A model generated the notes under the pieces. That model worked only from the letters and a program-made list of their open reading frames with translations, ran no database searches and was not told where the DNA came from. From Desulfocapsa sp. (GTDB taxonomy: Bacteria; Desulfobacterota; Desulfobulbia; Desulfobulbales; Desulfocapsaceae), in NCBI GenBank assembly GCA_016765495.1, contig JAESPV010000007.1, positions 87,445 through 151,444 on the forward strand: DNA of 64,000 nucleotides, written 5' to 3'. Of the stretch, positions 38,704 to 47,311 are shown piece after piece. Both the position numbers and the translations under genes were made by a program. Every line of letters begins with the position of its first letter. Positions within the stretch are counted from its first letter, which is position 1.

Positions 38704-39063
38704 TTACCTGACATGTCCTGTACCATCATCGTTCTGTGTAAATTCTACGTTAGGTTGTTCTCCGGCCAAATGTATTGAATGGCCATGGGTAAGTGATCCG
38801 GACAACGCTGCGGAAGAGTTTCCTGATACAGTGGTATTGATGTTCCCCTGAGTATGGATATCATAAATTTCCATGTTTGAGGTAATATGGGAAACCACTC
38901 CTTTAGCGACCGCATAGGCAAGTTTTTTCCAGCTGTCTCTAATCGTCTCCATATCATCGCTTGGCAGATCTCCCAAAGTTGGCGATAAAATGGAATTGAT
39001 CTGTTCATATATTGCTTTGCTCATACCTGAACTAGCTGTAATATTTCCTGTATCGAGTGCCAT
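38704..39063 (-). CDS. small protein of unknown function at the spike-tip position
   Basis: This 119-residue protein starts just after the gpV-like spike gene. The N-terminal half is helical; the C-terminal half is Ser/Thr/Asn-rich and beta-prone (GNINTTVSGNSSAALSG) and leads to LTHGHSIHLAG, an HxH pattern. It lacks the sequence features of PAAR proteins. In phage P2-like spikes an HxH motif in a trimer binds iron at the apex, so this could be a spike-tip or spike-extending protein. That is inference from position and composition. No other function is suggested. Confidence 0.45.
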   Translation of the reverse strand: MALDTGNITASSGMSKAIYEQINSILSPTLGDLPSDDMETIRDSWKKLAYAVAKGVVSHITSNMEIYDIHTQGNINTTVSGNSSAALSGSLTHGHSIHLAGEQPNVEFTQNDDGTGHVR

Positions 39064-39067
39064 GATA

Positions 39068-39889
39068 TTATTTCACCGTATTTGTAAGAGAAAGTGCTGG
39101 ATCAAGTACAAGTGGAGCACCTGGCAATGGAGGAGTTGTCGGCGCCCCAAGGTTTCCAGTATGCATGTGGATCATGTATGTGGTATTGATCCAATTCTCG
39201 AGAGCCATTTTTAATTGATTCCCCAGTACCAATGGCTCTGTTGCATTTTCACCTATCTTAATATTACTGGAACTTTTTATAGTCACACTTGAGCTGTCCA
39301 TTGTGACGACATTGCCATTCATATCTTCTATTTTAATGCCATTACTGTCAAAGGTTATGGTATTGCTGTTGGCACCATCCTTAATGATAATTCCAGCCTG
39401 ATTCAGGGTAATCACCTGTCCATTTGTCGCTTCGACTATTGTGACCATTTCCTCGCCGTCTGCATCCTCAAACTGTATAGTATGCCCTTTTAAGGTCTTG
39501 ATGATCTTCCGTGTCGGCGGATCCTGAACACTGCCTTGATCAGCACCATCCGGATCATTCGGTTTCGGCAGTTCACTCTCACCTCCGGGTTTACTCCAGA
39601 AAGTCCCCACCCAGATGGGAAATTCAAGGTCTCCCTCCTCAAATTCCATCCAGACCCCCGCTCCTACTTCCGGGATGAAAAAAAATCCCTGATTCATGTC
39701 TCCACCATAGGGAAGACAGGGCATTGCCCAACCTGTGACGACTTCGTTACCCAGCACACTCGGAACCATCACCTTTAACCTTCCCAGCTGCTCAGGGTCG
39801 ACATTGTCCACAACAATCCCACGATATTTACCGTAGAAACGACGTTCAATTTTCTGAACGAGATTGGCAACAACTTTTTCTAATGTCAC
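39068..39889 (-). CDS. gpV/gp5-like spike protein (C-terminal half of a split VgrG/Pvc8)
   Basis: The N-terminal OB-fold of this 273-residue protein (YRGIVVDNVDPEQLGRLKV, then GWAMPCLPYGG and EVGAGVWMEFEEGDLEFPIWVG) is typical of baseplate-V/gp5 spike proteins. From about residue 150 a repetitive beta-helix-like region follows (NTITFDSNGIKIEDMNGN, VVTMDSSSVTIKSSSN). The tail has IHMHTG and PTTPP. Translation seems to start at GTG 39889 behind AGGAG. In Afp8/Pvc8 this domain is fused to the hub domain; here the hub is the separate preceding gene. It would form the trimeric spike beneath the tube. Confidence 0.88.
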   Translation of the reverse strand: MTLEKVVANLVQKIERRFYGKYRGIVVDNVDPEQLGRLKVMVPSVLGNEVVTGWAMPCLPYGGDMNQGFFFIPEVGAGVWMEFEEGDLEFPIWVGTFWSKPGGESELPKPNDPDGADQGSVQDPPTRKIIKTLKGHTIQFEDADGEEMVTIVEATNGQVITLNQAGIIIKDGANSNTITFDSNGIKIEDMNGNVVTMDSSSVTIKSSSNIKIGENATEPLVLGNQLKMALENWINTTYMIHMHTGNLGAPTTPPLPGAPLVLDPALSLTNTVK

Positions 39890-39898
39890 ATTGAACTC

Positions 39899-41011
39899 CT
39901 AAAACAGCCCACCGCCGGAGGAAGCAAAGTCTTCATCCCCAACCACCATTATGGCATTTCTTTTCACTGAAAATGTCTGGATATAACCGTTGCTTGAAAA
40001 AAAATGTGTCACTCGTGAGACATAATAGACTCCGCTGTGTCTCTCATTTATCCCTTTGATAGTTACGGTCTTTCTGGGTTTGAGAACATGGCCGTACATG
40101 TTGCCGCTGATCTCCCCCGTACCTGTAACAAACCATTCAGCTTTATGATAAAGACCTTGAGCCAGAGCCTCCATTTCCGGAATTCCTGTTGCCGTATTCA
40201 TGCCCATATACACTTTTCCAGGCTCCATTCCCGAAGCAAGAATATCGGTCGGCCCTGTATCACCAAGAGATGTCTGCTGAGCAGATTCAACCGAGACATC
40301 AAGAACTTCCTTATTCATCCGATCTATCTGGGACATAGAAACATTCACTGGAGTAATGCTGTTTACTTCAATGGAAAAAGAATTAAGGTTGCTTTCCTCT
40401 CCGAAATGAACGGCAAGCAGTGGCTGGGGAGATTCGTCGAGCTGAGAGGGGCCAAAATATCCATCAGTTCCCTGGACATAGCAGTCAAATCCGTTTCGCA
40501 GTGCCAGACGCATTAGAAACTGCATATCTGTCTCCCGTTGGATGATGGTCGACACGGTTTCGTCATGAATTACCTCTGTGTCTTCTACTTCAGGCTTGAA
40601 TCCATGAAACCCAAAAATTTCCGAAGCAATATCACTATCTTTCTTATTGGGCCAGTCCTTTAATTTTTCTTCACGATCCATCAGTATGCTTCCGTCCATA
40701 CCTGAAATCTCGAGTATGCATTGGGATGGATCAGGATCAAATTCCAGATTGATATGAGTAATGTATCCAGCTATCAACTCCTCCATATCGCTCTCCAGCC
40801 CGGCAGTAATTGTCACCTGCTTCCAGACGCTCAGTCTCTCATCATCAACATATGTCCATACTCCGTCAGATTGCTGCCGAATTGCCAGTTGAATTCTGAA
40901 GAGGCCTGCAAGTTCATCATCAAGTTCCACTTCAGCCGATATCAAATCCTGATAGAAAATATCATCAACCTCTTCCCCATCGATTTCTATGCTAATGTTT
41001 TCGTTTTCCAT
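39899..41011 (-). CDS. gpD/gp27-like hub protein (N-terminal half of a split VgrG/Pvc8)
   Basis: This 370-residue protein shows the late-control-D/gp27 hub pattern: IEIDGEEVDDIFYQDLISAEVELDDE at the N-terminus, QRETDMQFLMRLALRNGFDCYV in the middle (the E-TD-FL-RLA-GF hub signature) and a C-terminal KTVTIKGINERHSGVYYVSRVTH. It would trimerise into the adaptor between the hexameric tube and the spike. The immediate downstream partner is the gpV-like spike gene, nine bases away. Length fits a stand-alone hub. Confidence 0.88.
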   Translation of the reverse strand: MENENISIEIDGEEVDDIFYQDLISAEVELDDELAGLFRIQLAIRQQSDGVWTYVDDERLSVWKQVTITAGLESDMEELIAGYITHINLEFDPDPSQCILEISGMDGSILMDREEKLKDWPNKKDSDIASEIFGFHGFKPEVEDTEVIHDETVSTIIQRETDMQFLMRLALRNGFDCYVQGTDGYFGPSQLDESPQPLLAVHFGEESNLNSFSIEVNSITPVNVSMSQIDRMNKEVLDVSVESAQQTSLGDTGPTDILASGMEPGKVYMGMNTATGIPEMEALAQGLYHKAEWFVTGTGEISGNMYGHVLKPRKTVTIKGINERHSGVYYVSRVTHFFSSNGYIQTFSVKRNAIMVVGDEDFASSGGGLF

Positions 41012-41024
41012 AAATAATTAACAC

Positions 41025-41822
41025 TTATGTCAGTACATCCCTGGGGATAATAATCTGTTTGCCAGTACGGCTGACACGAGATGGTTGCTCCGTGTCAAAA
41101 CCAAAGGCGGCAATCAGTCCGTTAATCTCCTGAGCAGTTATGTTCATTTCATTATGAGTTACCGCAAGTACCCAGGCATGACGTAAAATTGTCTCGTATA
41201 CATTGAGTTGTCCACTTTCAAGCCTGATCGAATAGACCTCCTTTGTCATCATATCCTGAATAGACCATTCATCATTTCCGGCAAAGGCTATGCTGACGTC
41301 TTCAACAAAGACGACACCATTTGTAACAAAATTTTGAGTCAACAGTGCAGAAAGGGATTGAGATAAAACACTATTTTCAAGCTCTGGGACAAGCCCTGAA
41401 TTAATCATGAACAAAAATGGCCCAGCAACTTTCTGGATATCCGCACAGGAATATTCGTCTGTGCCTAATTGTACGTTCTCAATTCCAACCGTGTTAGATA
41501 AGGCTCGAGTTAACTCCGACCAGGGAGCAATAGCACCTTCACGTGAAAGTGTGAAAATAATAGTTGGGATTGAATCTTTGCCCAAAAGCGCTTGCGGGCA
41601 CATGAATTCCGGGTTTGCATCACAGATGCGCCACCATTTTCGTGATTGTTTGTAAAATTTATATGCCAGATGATCGAGCCGATCCACTTCCTCAATTGTG
41701 TGGCGAAAAGTGCCAGACACCTCGGGAAGGAGCCGCAAAGGTTTCAACTGCAGGGTTCGTCCCTTTGCGTCTGACGTTACGATATCTGGAAGTTTTCTAT
41801 AGCGTGATATCTTAAAAAACAT
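41025..41822 (-). CDS. LysM/gp53-like baseplate protein (C-terminal half of a split Pvc7)
   Basis: In the N-terminal part of this 265-residue protein, EEVDRLDHLAYKFYKQSRKWWRICDANPEF has the LysM-like form seen in gp53 and in the C-terminal part of Afp7/Pvc7. Two further beta-rich regions follow, and the end carries a late LysM-like IIPRDVL. It sits between the CIS-tube-domain gene and the hub gene, where Pvc7 lies in other systems. It probably connects the inner baseplate and hub. The rest of the sequence has no match I can name. Confidence 0.72.
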   Translation of the reverse strand: MFFKISRYRKLPDIVTSDAKGRTLQLKPLRLLPEVSGTFRHTIEEVDRLDHLAYKFYKQSRKWWRICDANPEFMCPQALLGKDSIPTIIFTLSREGAIAPWSELTRALSNTVGIENVQLGTDEYSCADIQKVAGPFLFMINSGLVPELENSVLSQSLSALLTQNFVTNGVVFVEDVSIAFAGNDEWSIQDMMTKEVYSIRLESGQLNVYETILRHAWVLAVTHNEMNITAQEINGLIAAFGFDTEQPSRVSRTGKQIIIPRDVLT

Positions 41823-41826
41823 AATT

Positions 41827-42570
41827 TCACCCAGGAATTACTACATCGGTAATGTTGACCAAGTTGGCTATATTTAAAACCGACATGACTTCTTTCATTG
41901 CCTTAGTATACGTATATGGGGTATTTTTCCCTTCGATAACTGTAAGACTTACGGAAACAGTAGCTCGAATAGGATTCAAATCTGTGCTGAATTCGGTCTC
42001 TGTAATATTCATGCTGTTAATATTCACGGGCATAATTTTTTTCCGCCCCCAGATGAAAAGAATCATGGGAGGGTTATCGCCTCTGGTAAAACTGAATCCA
42101 CTGGAAGACAACATACTCAAGAGCTCTCCGAGCAGGCTTTCTTCTTTCGGGTATGTCATAAGTTCCAGAGTTGCCAGTTGCGGAGCTATTCCAAACTGTT
42201 CGGTAATAGCATCACCGTCGTTGAGTTTATCTGTCGCATCAAGTCGGATTTCGAAGCTCATGGATTCCTCCTGGACACTCACCCGCTGCTGATCCCGTAT
42301 AGCTATAAGATCATCTTGATCGGGAAATGGTCCCTGATGAAACTGACGTAGAGAGGTCTGGCTCCTTGTGGACCTCCGCTGTCTTGAGTCTTCTGATTCT
42401 CCTTCTTGGGTTGGAACAACATCATTCGGTGCGGTGTATGATATATTGCGATTTCGTGTGAGTTGCACAGGGTTAAACTGAAACGGCACAATGAGTGGAG
42501 GTAAACTCAGGCCGTATTCTACGAAAGCGCCGCGTAAAATTTTAGGTTTGTTTTTAAAACCGCCTGGCAT
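41827..42570 (-). CDS. CIS tube-initiator-like protein (N-terminal half of a split Pvc7)
   Basis: This 247-residue protein opens with PGGFKNKPKILRGAFVEYG and PLIVPFQFNPVQLTRNRN, the fingerprint of the contractile-injection-system tube N-terminal domain found in Afp7/Pvc7. A Ser/Arg/Gln-rich loop follows (about 60-85), then tube-like beta strands (SMSFEIRLDATDKLNDGD, PPMILFIWGRKKIMPV). It would form the layer between the tube and the hub. Its stop is four bases before the start of the LysM/gp53-like gene, which supports a split of one ancestral gene. Confidence 0.75.
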   Translation of the reverse strand: MPGGFKNKPKILRGAFVEYGLSLPPLIVPFQFNPVQLTRNRNISYTAPNDVVPTQEGESEDSRQRRSTRSQTSLRQFHQGPFPDQDDLIAIRDQQRVSVQEESMSFEIRLDATDKLNDGDAITEQFGIAPQLATLELMTYPKEESLLGELLSMLSSSGFSFTRGDNPPMILFIWGRKKIMPVNINSMNITETEFSTDLNPIRATVSVSLTVIEGKNTPYTYTKAMKEVMSVLNIANLVNITDVVIPG

Positions 42571-42710
42571 GGAATTTTCTCCAAATTATGGTAACTAGTC
42601 AAATCTCCCTCTTTTGCTTAAAGGAGGGATTCATTTAACTGTGTAATTATTCACAGACACCTCGTATTTTATGTTGTGCCCTTGAACTTTAAGCTAGATC
42701 CTTTGCACAC

Positions 42711-44219
42711 TTAAGTATCTGTATGTGCAAAATTATTATTTATAATATCTCCACCGTGCATCGGTGGATTAGTGGGATCATGTCCAGAAAACACTCCGCT
42801 GCGATTAATTGGCCCACCGGAAGTGATATTAACTCGTGTCCCAAGGGGTCGACTGGCATCAAAATTTCCAGCAATTCCAAAATTCCAATGAACACTGTCA
42901 AGATGGCGAAAAGCAGCAGCAGCTGTTCCTGTAGGTGTATGACGCGCACTAAGCGTTGCGACAAATCCAAAACCATAATTAAACCAGCCACTGTCGCCAA
43001 CACGCCCGGCAACTGGATTATTCCAGGGATGCCTGGCTGAAGCAGGACTATCATTAATATTTGGGCTTCTCGTATCCCCAGAGGCTGCGAAACCTTGTGC
43101 CAAAGGATCGTGGTACCAGGTATTGCCAGCAGCCGTCGCATCACGCATAGGAAGTCCACCGTTTATACGAAAGCGACGTCGAGTTCTGTTCCCTCCAGTA
43201 CCCCAATAAACATTTCTCCAAAAGGATTTTCCTACTTGGTGGTGCGCCGTTTCCCAGTCCGCAAATGAATCGCCCGCATTCCCGTGGATGGTGACATCTG
43301 GCTGCCACTGGAATAGTGGCTGCACATCTGCCTGGAATCGAAACCCAGCCGCTGTTTCAGCTTTTGACATATTGTTAGTCGTAAAAGCTCCTTCTGCTGT
43401 AGTGAAACTAATTGCCCTGTGTATCCGGGCTACATTTGTGCGTGTAACTGTTGTTAAGTTATTACTTGCTACCTCATCATCCTGATTTAATCCGGTGTTT
43501 GCTGCCTTATTTTTATCAAATTGAATCACTGACCTTGCAATCTGGTCTGCCTGTCGCTCCAGATGGTCACCAGGGGATGAGACTTTCATTGATCCTACAG
43601 GTGGCATAGGTGCACGTTCTTGCTGAAAAGCATGAGCTACTTCATGGGCGAGCAGCTCCCTGCCTGATGTCTTTTCTGGATTATATTGCCCCTTCCCAAA
43701 ATATATGTTTTGCCCTACTGTAAACGCTCTAGCCCCTATAGATTCTGCCGCCTCATGGGAATCTTGGTTATTGTAAAGCCGAACGTTCTTCGGGTCTTTT
43801 CTTGTAGCGTTTTTCATAAGCACTTGCTCTTTTGCCCTTAACGGAATGCCACTTTTACTTGAGTTAATGATATTTTCTACTTGATCCGGCACAGGCGCCT
43901 TTGTCGATTTCTGCATCTCATTTGAAATTACAGCGTTAGCACCTATACTAATTTCCATTATACGTGAAACGAATTGATTTCCACGCGTCGCCTGTAAACC
44001 AATTATCGTTTTCTGAACACCCGAAGCACCATATATACGTTTAATTGATTGAAGGTGTTTGGCAGCCAGCTCTGGCCCACATGGCTTAACATTGATTTCT
44101 GTTAATCTACCGCTTGTATCGATTTGAGGTGTCTTTCCTTTCCCATAGATAACTGAGCTCTTTTTCAATAAACCGTGATCAACTGTATGAGGACGTAATT
44201 CTGATCGTATTTTTCCCAT
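42711..44219 (-). CDS. DUF4157 (eCIS core domain) protein with HExxH motif; candidate effector
   Basis: This 502-residue protein has a DUF4157 domain at about 150-215: VRLYNNQDSHEAAESIGARAF, then GRELLAHEVAHAFQQ, whose HEVAH has the zinc-protease HExxH form. This domain marks many proteins associated with eCIS loci and is linked to effector loading. The C-terminal ~270 residues contain a Trp/His/Asn/Gly-rich domain (DSFADWETAHHQVGKSFWRN, NPPMHGGDIINNN) that I do not recognise and that could be the toxic part. No signal peptide is present. ATG 44219 has GGAGG seven bases upstream, better than the longer start. The N-terminal 100 residues are basic. Confidence 0.78.
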   Translation of the reverse strand: MGKIRSELRPHTVDHGLLKKSSVIYGKGKTPQIDTSGRLTEINVKPCGPELAAKHLQSIKRIYGASGVQKTIIGLQATRGNQFVSRIMEISIGANAVISNEMQKSTKAPVPDQVENIINSSKSGIPLRAKEQVLMKNATRKDPKNVRLYNNQDSHEAAESIGARAFTVGQNIYFGKGQYNPEKTSGRELLAHEVAHAFQQERAPMPPVGSMKVSSPGDHLERQADQIARSVIQFDKNKAANTGLNQDDEVASNNLTTVTRTNVARIHRAISFTTAEGAFTTNNMSKAETAAGFRFQADVQPLFQWQPDVTIHGNAGDSFADWETAHHQVGKSFWRNVYWGTGGNRTRRRFRINGGLPMRDATAAGNTWYHDPLAQGFAASGDTRSPNINDSPASARHPWNNPVAGRVGDSGWFNYGFGFVATLSARHTPTGTAAAAFRHLDSVHWNFGIAGNFDASRPLGTRVNITSGGPINRSGVFSGHDPTNPPMHGGDIINNNFAHTDT

Positions 44220-44256
44220 AGCGAATCCTCCACATTTCTCGTTAAGCATTATTATT

Positions 44257-46458
44257 CTAGCTTATATCACACCACAGCTTTCCAATTTTCTCATACTCTC
44301 TTTTTGTTCCGTGCATGATGTGCCCCATACCTATCATGCCACCGTTTTCCGCCGCTAAGAATGCAGCATTCAAGACTATATTCTTTATATTGCCTCCAGA
44401 AACTTCAAACTGCCTCGAGAGTATCTCAAAGTTAATGTTATCATTTACCGGCGTCTCACCAGGGATGTGCTTTTTCCAAATCTGCAGACGATTTTCCGCG
44501 TCAGGAAACGGAAAATCCACAATGAACCGAATTCTTCTGGTAAAGGCTTCATCCATATTCTCCTGCAAATTGGTCGCAAGGATAACCATCCCCTCATACT
44601 CTTCCATCCTCTGCAAGAGATAACTTGTTTCAATATTTGCGTATCGATCATGGGCGTCGGACACTTGTGTACGTTTTCCAAAGAGTGCATCAGCCTCATC
44701 AAAAAAAAGAATGGCGTTACTGGTTTCTGCTTCCTTAAATATTTTTGAAAGATTTTTTTCTGTCTCGCCGATATATTTACTCACAACGCCGGAAAGGTCG
44801 ATTTTATACATATCATGTGACAGTTCTTTGGCGATGACCTCCGCGGCCATAGTTTTTCCGGTTCCCGGGGGGCCGGTAAAAAGAACACTTAATCCCTTTC
44901 CATAAGAGAACTTTCGATCAAAACCCCATTCTGTAAAGACCCGGTAATGATTCTTTACCTGGGAACAGATCTCCTTGAGTTGTTCCTTATTTTCTTTGGA
45001 AAGAATGATGTCTTTCCAATTGTAATGTGGGACTATTTTACGGGATAATTCACTTAATTTCTGGTTCGACTGCAACCGGGATGCAGCGTACATATCTTCA
45101 AGTTTTATTTCTTTCTGCTCACTGGCTTTCCTGTTGTTTGTTATGCATTGTGCAACATCATTAATTTGTCCTTTGGTCAGCAGGAACTGTCTTGCAAGAA
45201 GCTCTGCCCATCTTCCATGTTGTGCCAGTTGAAGCTCTTCAAGGACTCTCTTCCAGGCCTTTTCTCTTAGAGCTACGTCCGAAACAGGCAACTCAACCGA
45301 ATGTAATTCCGAATAATTGAAAAATGCTTTTCCTGCATATGGATTTTCTGCGTCAAGAAAAGTAAGCCAACCATAGTCATCAATAGTATTTCCTAGTTTT
45401 TTCATTAAGTTATTGGCTTTTTCCTCTTTTTGCAGAACATCCATATTGTGAAAATATATTGCCGCCTGCTGCAATAACCCTTCACGAAAAATAAGAGAGC
45501 AGAGTTTTTCAAATTCCAGCCCGTGCGTCAGAAGCAGTTCTACATCCACAACCATCAAAGAACAGTGCAGCGTTCCGGCTATGCCAAGGGCAAGCTCTCT
45601 TTTACCGACTCCGTATGGACCACTTAAATAGAGAATCAAACTTTTAGTCTCTTGGTTTTTCTCACTGAAATGATGTTTTGTAAGAATAAGCAGCTTCTTT
45701 TTTATCTCTTCTCCGACAAGAACAGTTTCCATGGATGTCTTGGGTTGACAGAATCGAACAAGCCGTGACAGCTGCACATCAACTGCATTGTTGCCGAGCA
45801 GAAAATTTAAAAACCGGGATTCTATTTTCAAAAACATTGCCAGATCGCTGGACCCGGAAGGACTTTGGGGATCATGTATAACCTGAAGAATCCCATTGCG
45901 AAAAAGAGGGCTGTTTTCAGTAAAAAACACCCGTGCGGCCCAACGTTCTGACTCGTCTTTGCATAGAAGCTGAAGCGCCAGATCAATGCTGGGTTTTTTT
46001 CGAGTTATATCATCCTGCAGATAGGCAAAAAGTTTATCGTATTTGTGATTGAGTTCCGGGGCAATACAGATAATAAGCACCTGCATCTCAAATAAGGACA
46101 AGTTGAATATCTGAGCTAATTTGACAGGCGTCAACAACAGCCCTGTCTCTAAAGTGGCAGCGACTTTTTTGTTAATGTCTCTCTGGAGAAGTTCTAATTC
46201 TTCGCTTACTCGCAGCCATTCAGGATGATTGAAGTCTGCTGCTTTGTTGTCATTGAGTAACCAGTCCACTTCTTCGTGGGAGATATACAAATTTTCAGAT
46301 ATCTCCGATTCGTGCCTGGACTGCATCTCCATTCTAAAAGCTGTTTTTCTACGCCGAATAAGTATGTCAAGTTTTTTCAATTCATCTGACAACAGCTCGT
46401 AACTGTTGGAGTAAACGGTTACAGAGGTGTTTATATCCCTAATCAGACGATCTTTCAT
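44257..46458 (-). CDS. AAA+ ATPase, Pvc15/Afp15 type
   Basis: This 733-residue cytoplasmic ATPase has a C-terminal AAA module with Walker A TGPPGTGKTMAAE, Walker B ILFFDEADALFGKR and sensor sequences ATNLQENMDEAFTRRI. Upstream lies a second, degenerate P-loop region (LYLSGPYGVGKRELALG) in which Walker B is weak, plus a helical N-terminal domain. This two-module layout is typical of the eCIS ATPase required for particle assembly or stability, and perhaps cargo loading. Its ATG overlaps the stop of the Pvc16-like gene (ATGA). The DUF4157 gene follows after 37 bp. Confidence 0.9.
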   Translation of the reverse strand: MKDRLIRDINTSVTVYSNSYELLSDELKKLDILIRRRKTAFRMEMQSRHESEISENLYISHEEVDWLLNDNKAADFNHPEWLRVSEELELLQRDINKKVAATLETGLLLTPVKLAQIFNLSLFEMQVLIICIAPELNHKYDKLFAYLQDDITRKKPSIDLALQLLCKDESERWAARVFFTENSPLFRNGILQVIHDPQSPSGSSDLAMFLKIESRFLNFLLGNNAVDVQLSRLVRFCQPKTSMETVLVGEEIKKKLLILTKHHFSEKNQETKSLILYLSGPYGVGKRELALGIAGTLHCSLMVVDVELLLTHGLEFEKLCSLIFREGLLQQAAIYFHNMDVLQKEEKANNLMKKLGNTIDDYGWLTFLDAENPYAGKAFFNYSELHSVELPVSDVALREKAWKRVLEELQLAQHGRWAELLARQFLLTKGQINDVAQCITNNRKASEQKEIKLEDMYAASRLQSNQKLSELSRKIVPHYNWKDIILSKENKEQLKEICSQVKNHYRVFTEWGFDRKFSYGKGLSVLFTGPPGTGKTMAAEVIAKELSHDMYKIDLSGVVSKYIGETEKNLSKIFKEAETSNAILFFDEADALFGKRTQVSDAHDRYANIETSYLLQRMEEYEGMVILATNLQENMDEAFTRRIRFIVDFPFPDAENRLQIWKKHIPGETPVNDNINFEILSRQFEVSGGNIKNIVLNAAFLAAENGGMIGMGHIMHGTKREYEKIGKLWCDIS

Positions 46459-47294
46459 ACGGTTACCTCAAAGTTGAATGTTCTTCTGTAGAGATGTGAA
46501 ATATCAACCCTGATTTCGTGAAAACCTGGCGTTAAATCACCCGGAAGGGCTACCGTAAAAACATCAGAAGAGAGTTCGTGGCTGCTTAAAATTGAATTTC
46601 TCATAACCGAAACATACGCCATCCATCCGGAAAGATTTTCTCCTTGAAAGCTCACTACCGTTCCAGCAGGACCGCTCAAGGGGTCCATGGATGCAAGCAA
46701 AGGAGGATTAAATGGAGCGCGAACATCTGGAATGCCTATCCGTCTTACCCGCCTTGCCATGGCACGCTCGTTTTCAGAAAGCATGTCAAGTTGCACCACG
46801 CTTATCTCGTAAGGGACAGACAGACGAAAAGGTTCTGAAAAAGTACTCCAGACGTTACTCAATTCATCCAGATCAAGAGAGTTGAGCATGATTTTTATCT
46901 GCTCCCTGGTGCCTTCTACTCCTGGAACCAGATATTCTTCAGGCACTAATGGATTCTCATAAAAGACCCGCATCGCATCCCCCAAAATCTCATGCGCTGT
47001 AGAATTTCCAGTTTGCTGGTCATTTTTTGCATACGACGTCATGAGATAAAAAAGATTCAATGACAAGGGGGGCGGAACGAGCTGGTTGGGCTGCCCAGGT
47101 TTTACCTGCCAATCCATATTCTTTAATACGGGATTTTCCTGTACTTTATAGAGAAATAAATTAATCCTCTTCTCTGGACCTTTTTCATCAGGCGCTAAAA
47201 TAGTAACCTGAGGTGTTGGTGATACCTCCATCTCACCTGACAGGAGATTTCTAAGCGATTCACTTATTTTTCCTATGGCCCTCGCAGTACTCAT
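46455..47294 (-). CDS. DUF4255 tail-terminator/cap protein (Pvc16/Afp16 type)
   Basis: The N-terminal ~190 residues of this 279-residue protein match the DUF4255/Pvc16-N pattern: RAIGKISESLRNLL, GPEKRINLFLYKVQENP, LSLNLFYLMTSYA, then a DAMRVFYENP segment. The C-terminal ~80 residues form an IPT/TIG-like Ig domain (DPLSGPAGTVVSFQGENLSG... LTPGFHEIRVDI). In PVC and Afp the protein caps the distal end of tube and sheath. It has a strong GGAGG and is translationally coupled to the ATPase. Confidence 0.9.
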   Translation of the reverse strand: MSTARAIGKISESLRNLLSGEMEVSPTPQVTILAPDEKGPEKRINLFLYKVQENPVLKNMDWQVKPGQPNQLVPPPLSLNLFYLMTSYAKNDQQTGNSTAHEILGDAMRVFYENPLVPEEYLVPGVEGTREQIKIMLNSLDLDELSNVWSTFSEPFRLSVPYEISVVQLDMLSENERAMARRVRRIGIPDVRAPFNPPLLASMDPLSGPAGTVVSFQGENLSGWMAYVSVMRNSILSSHELSSDVFTVALPGDLTPGFHEIRVDISHLYRRTFNFEVTV

Positions 47295-47311
47295 TTTGAG
47301 ATATCTCCTCC

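Noticed and set aside
38294..38851. 185-codon plus-strand frame
   Set aside because: It is antisense to the gp25-like gene and its neighbours, which have clear homology.
38704..39063. PAAR spike-tip protein
   Set aside because: The repeated Pro/Gly pattern and the His/Cys zinc arrangement of PAAR proteins are absent.
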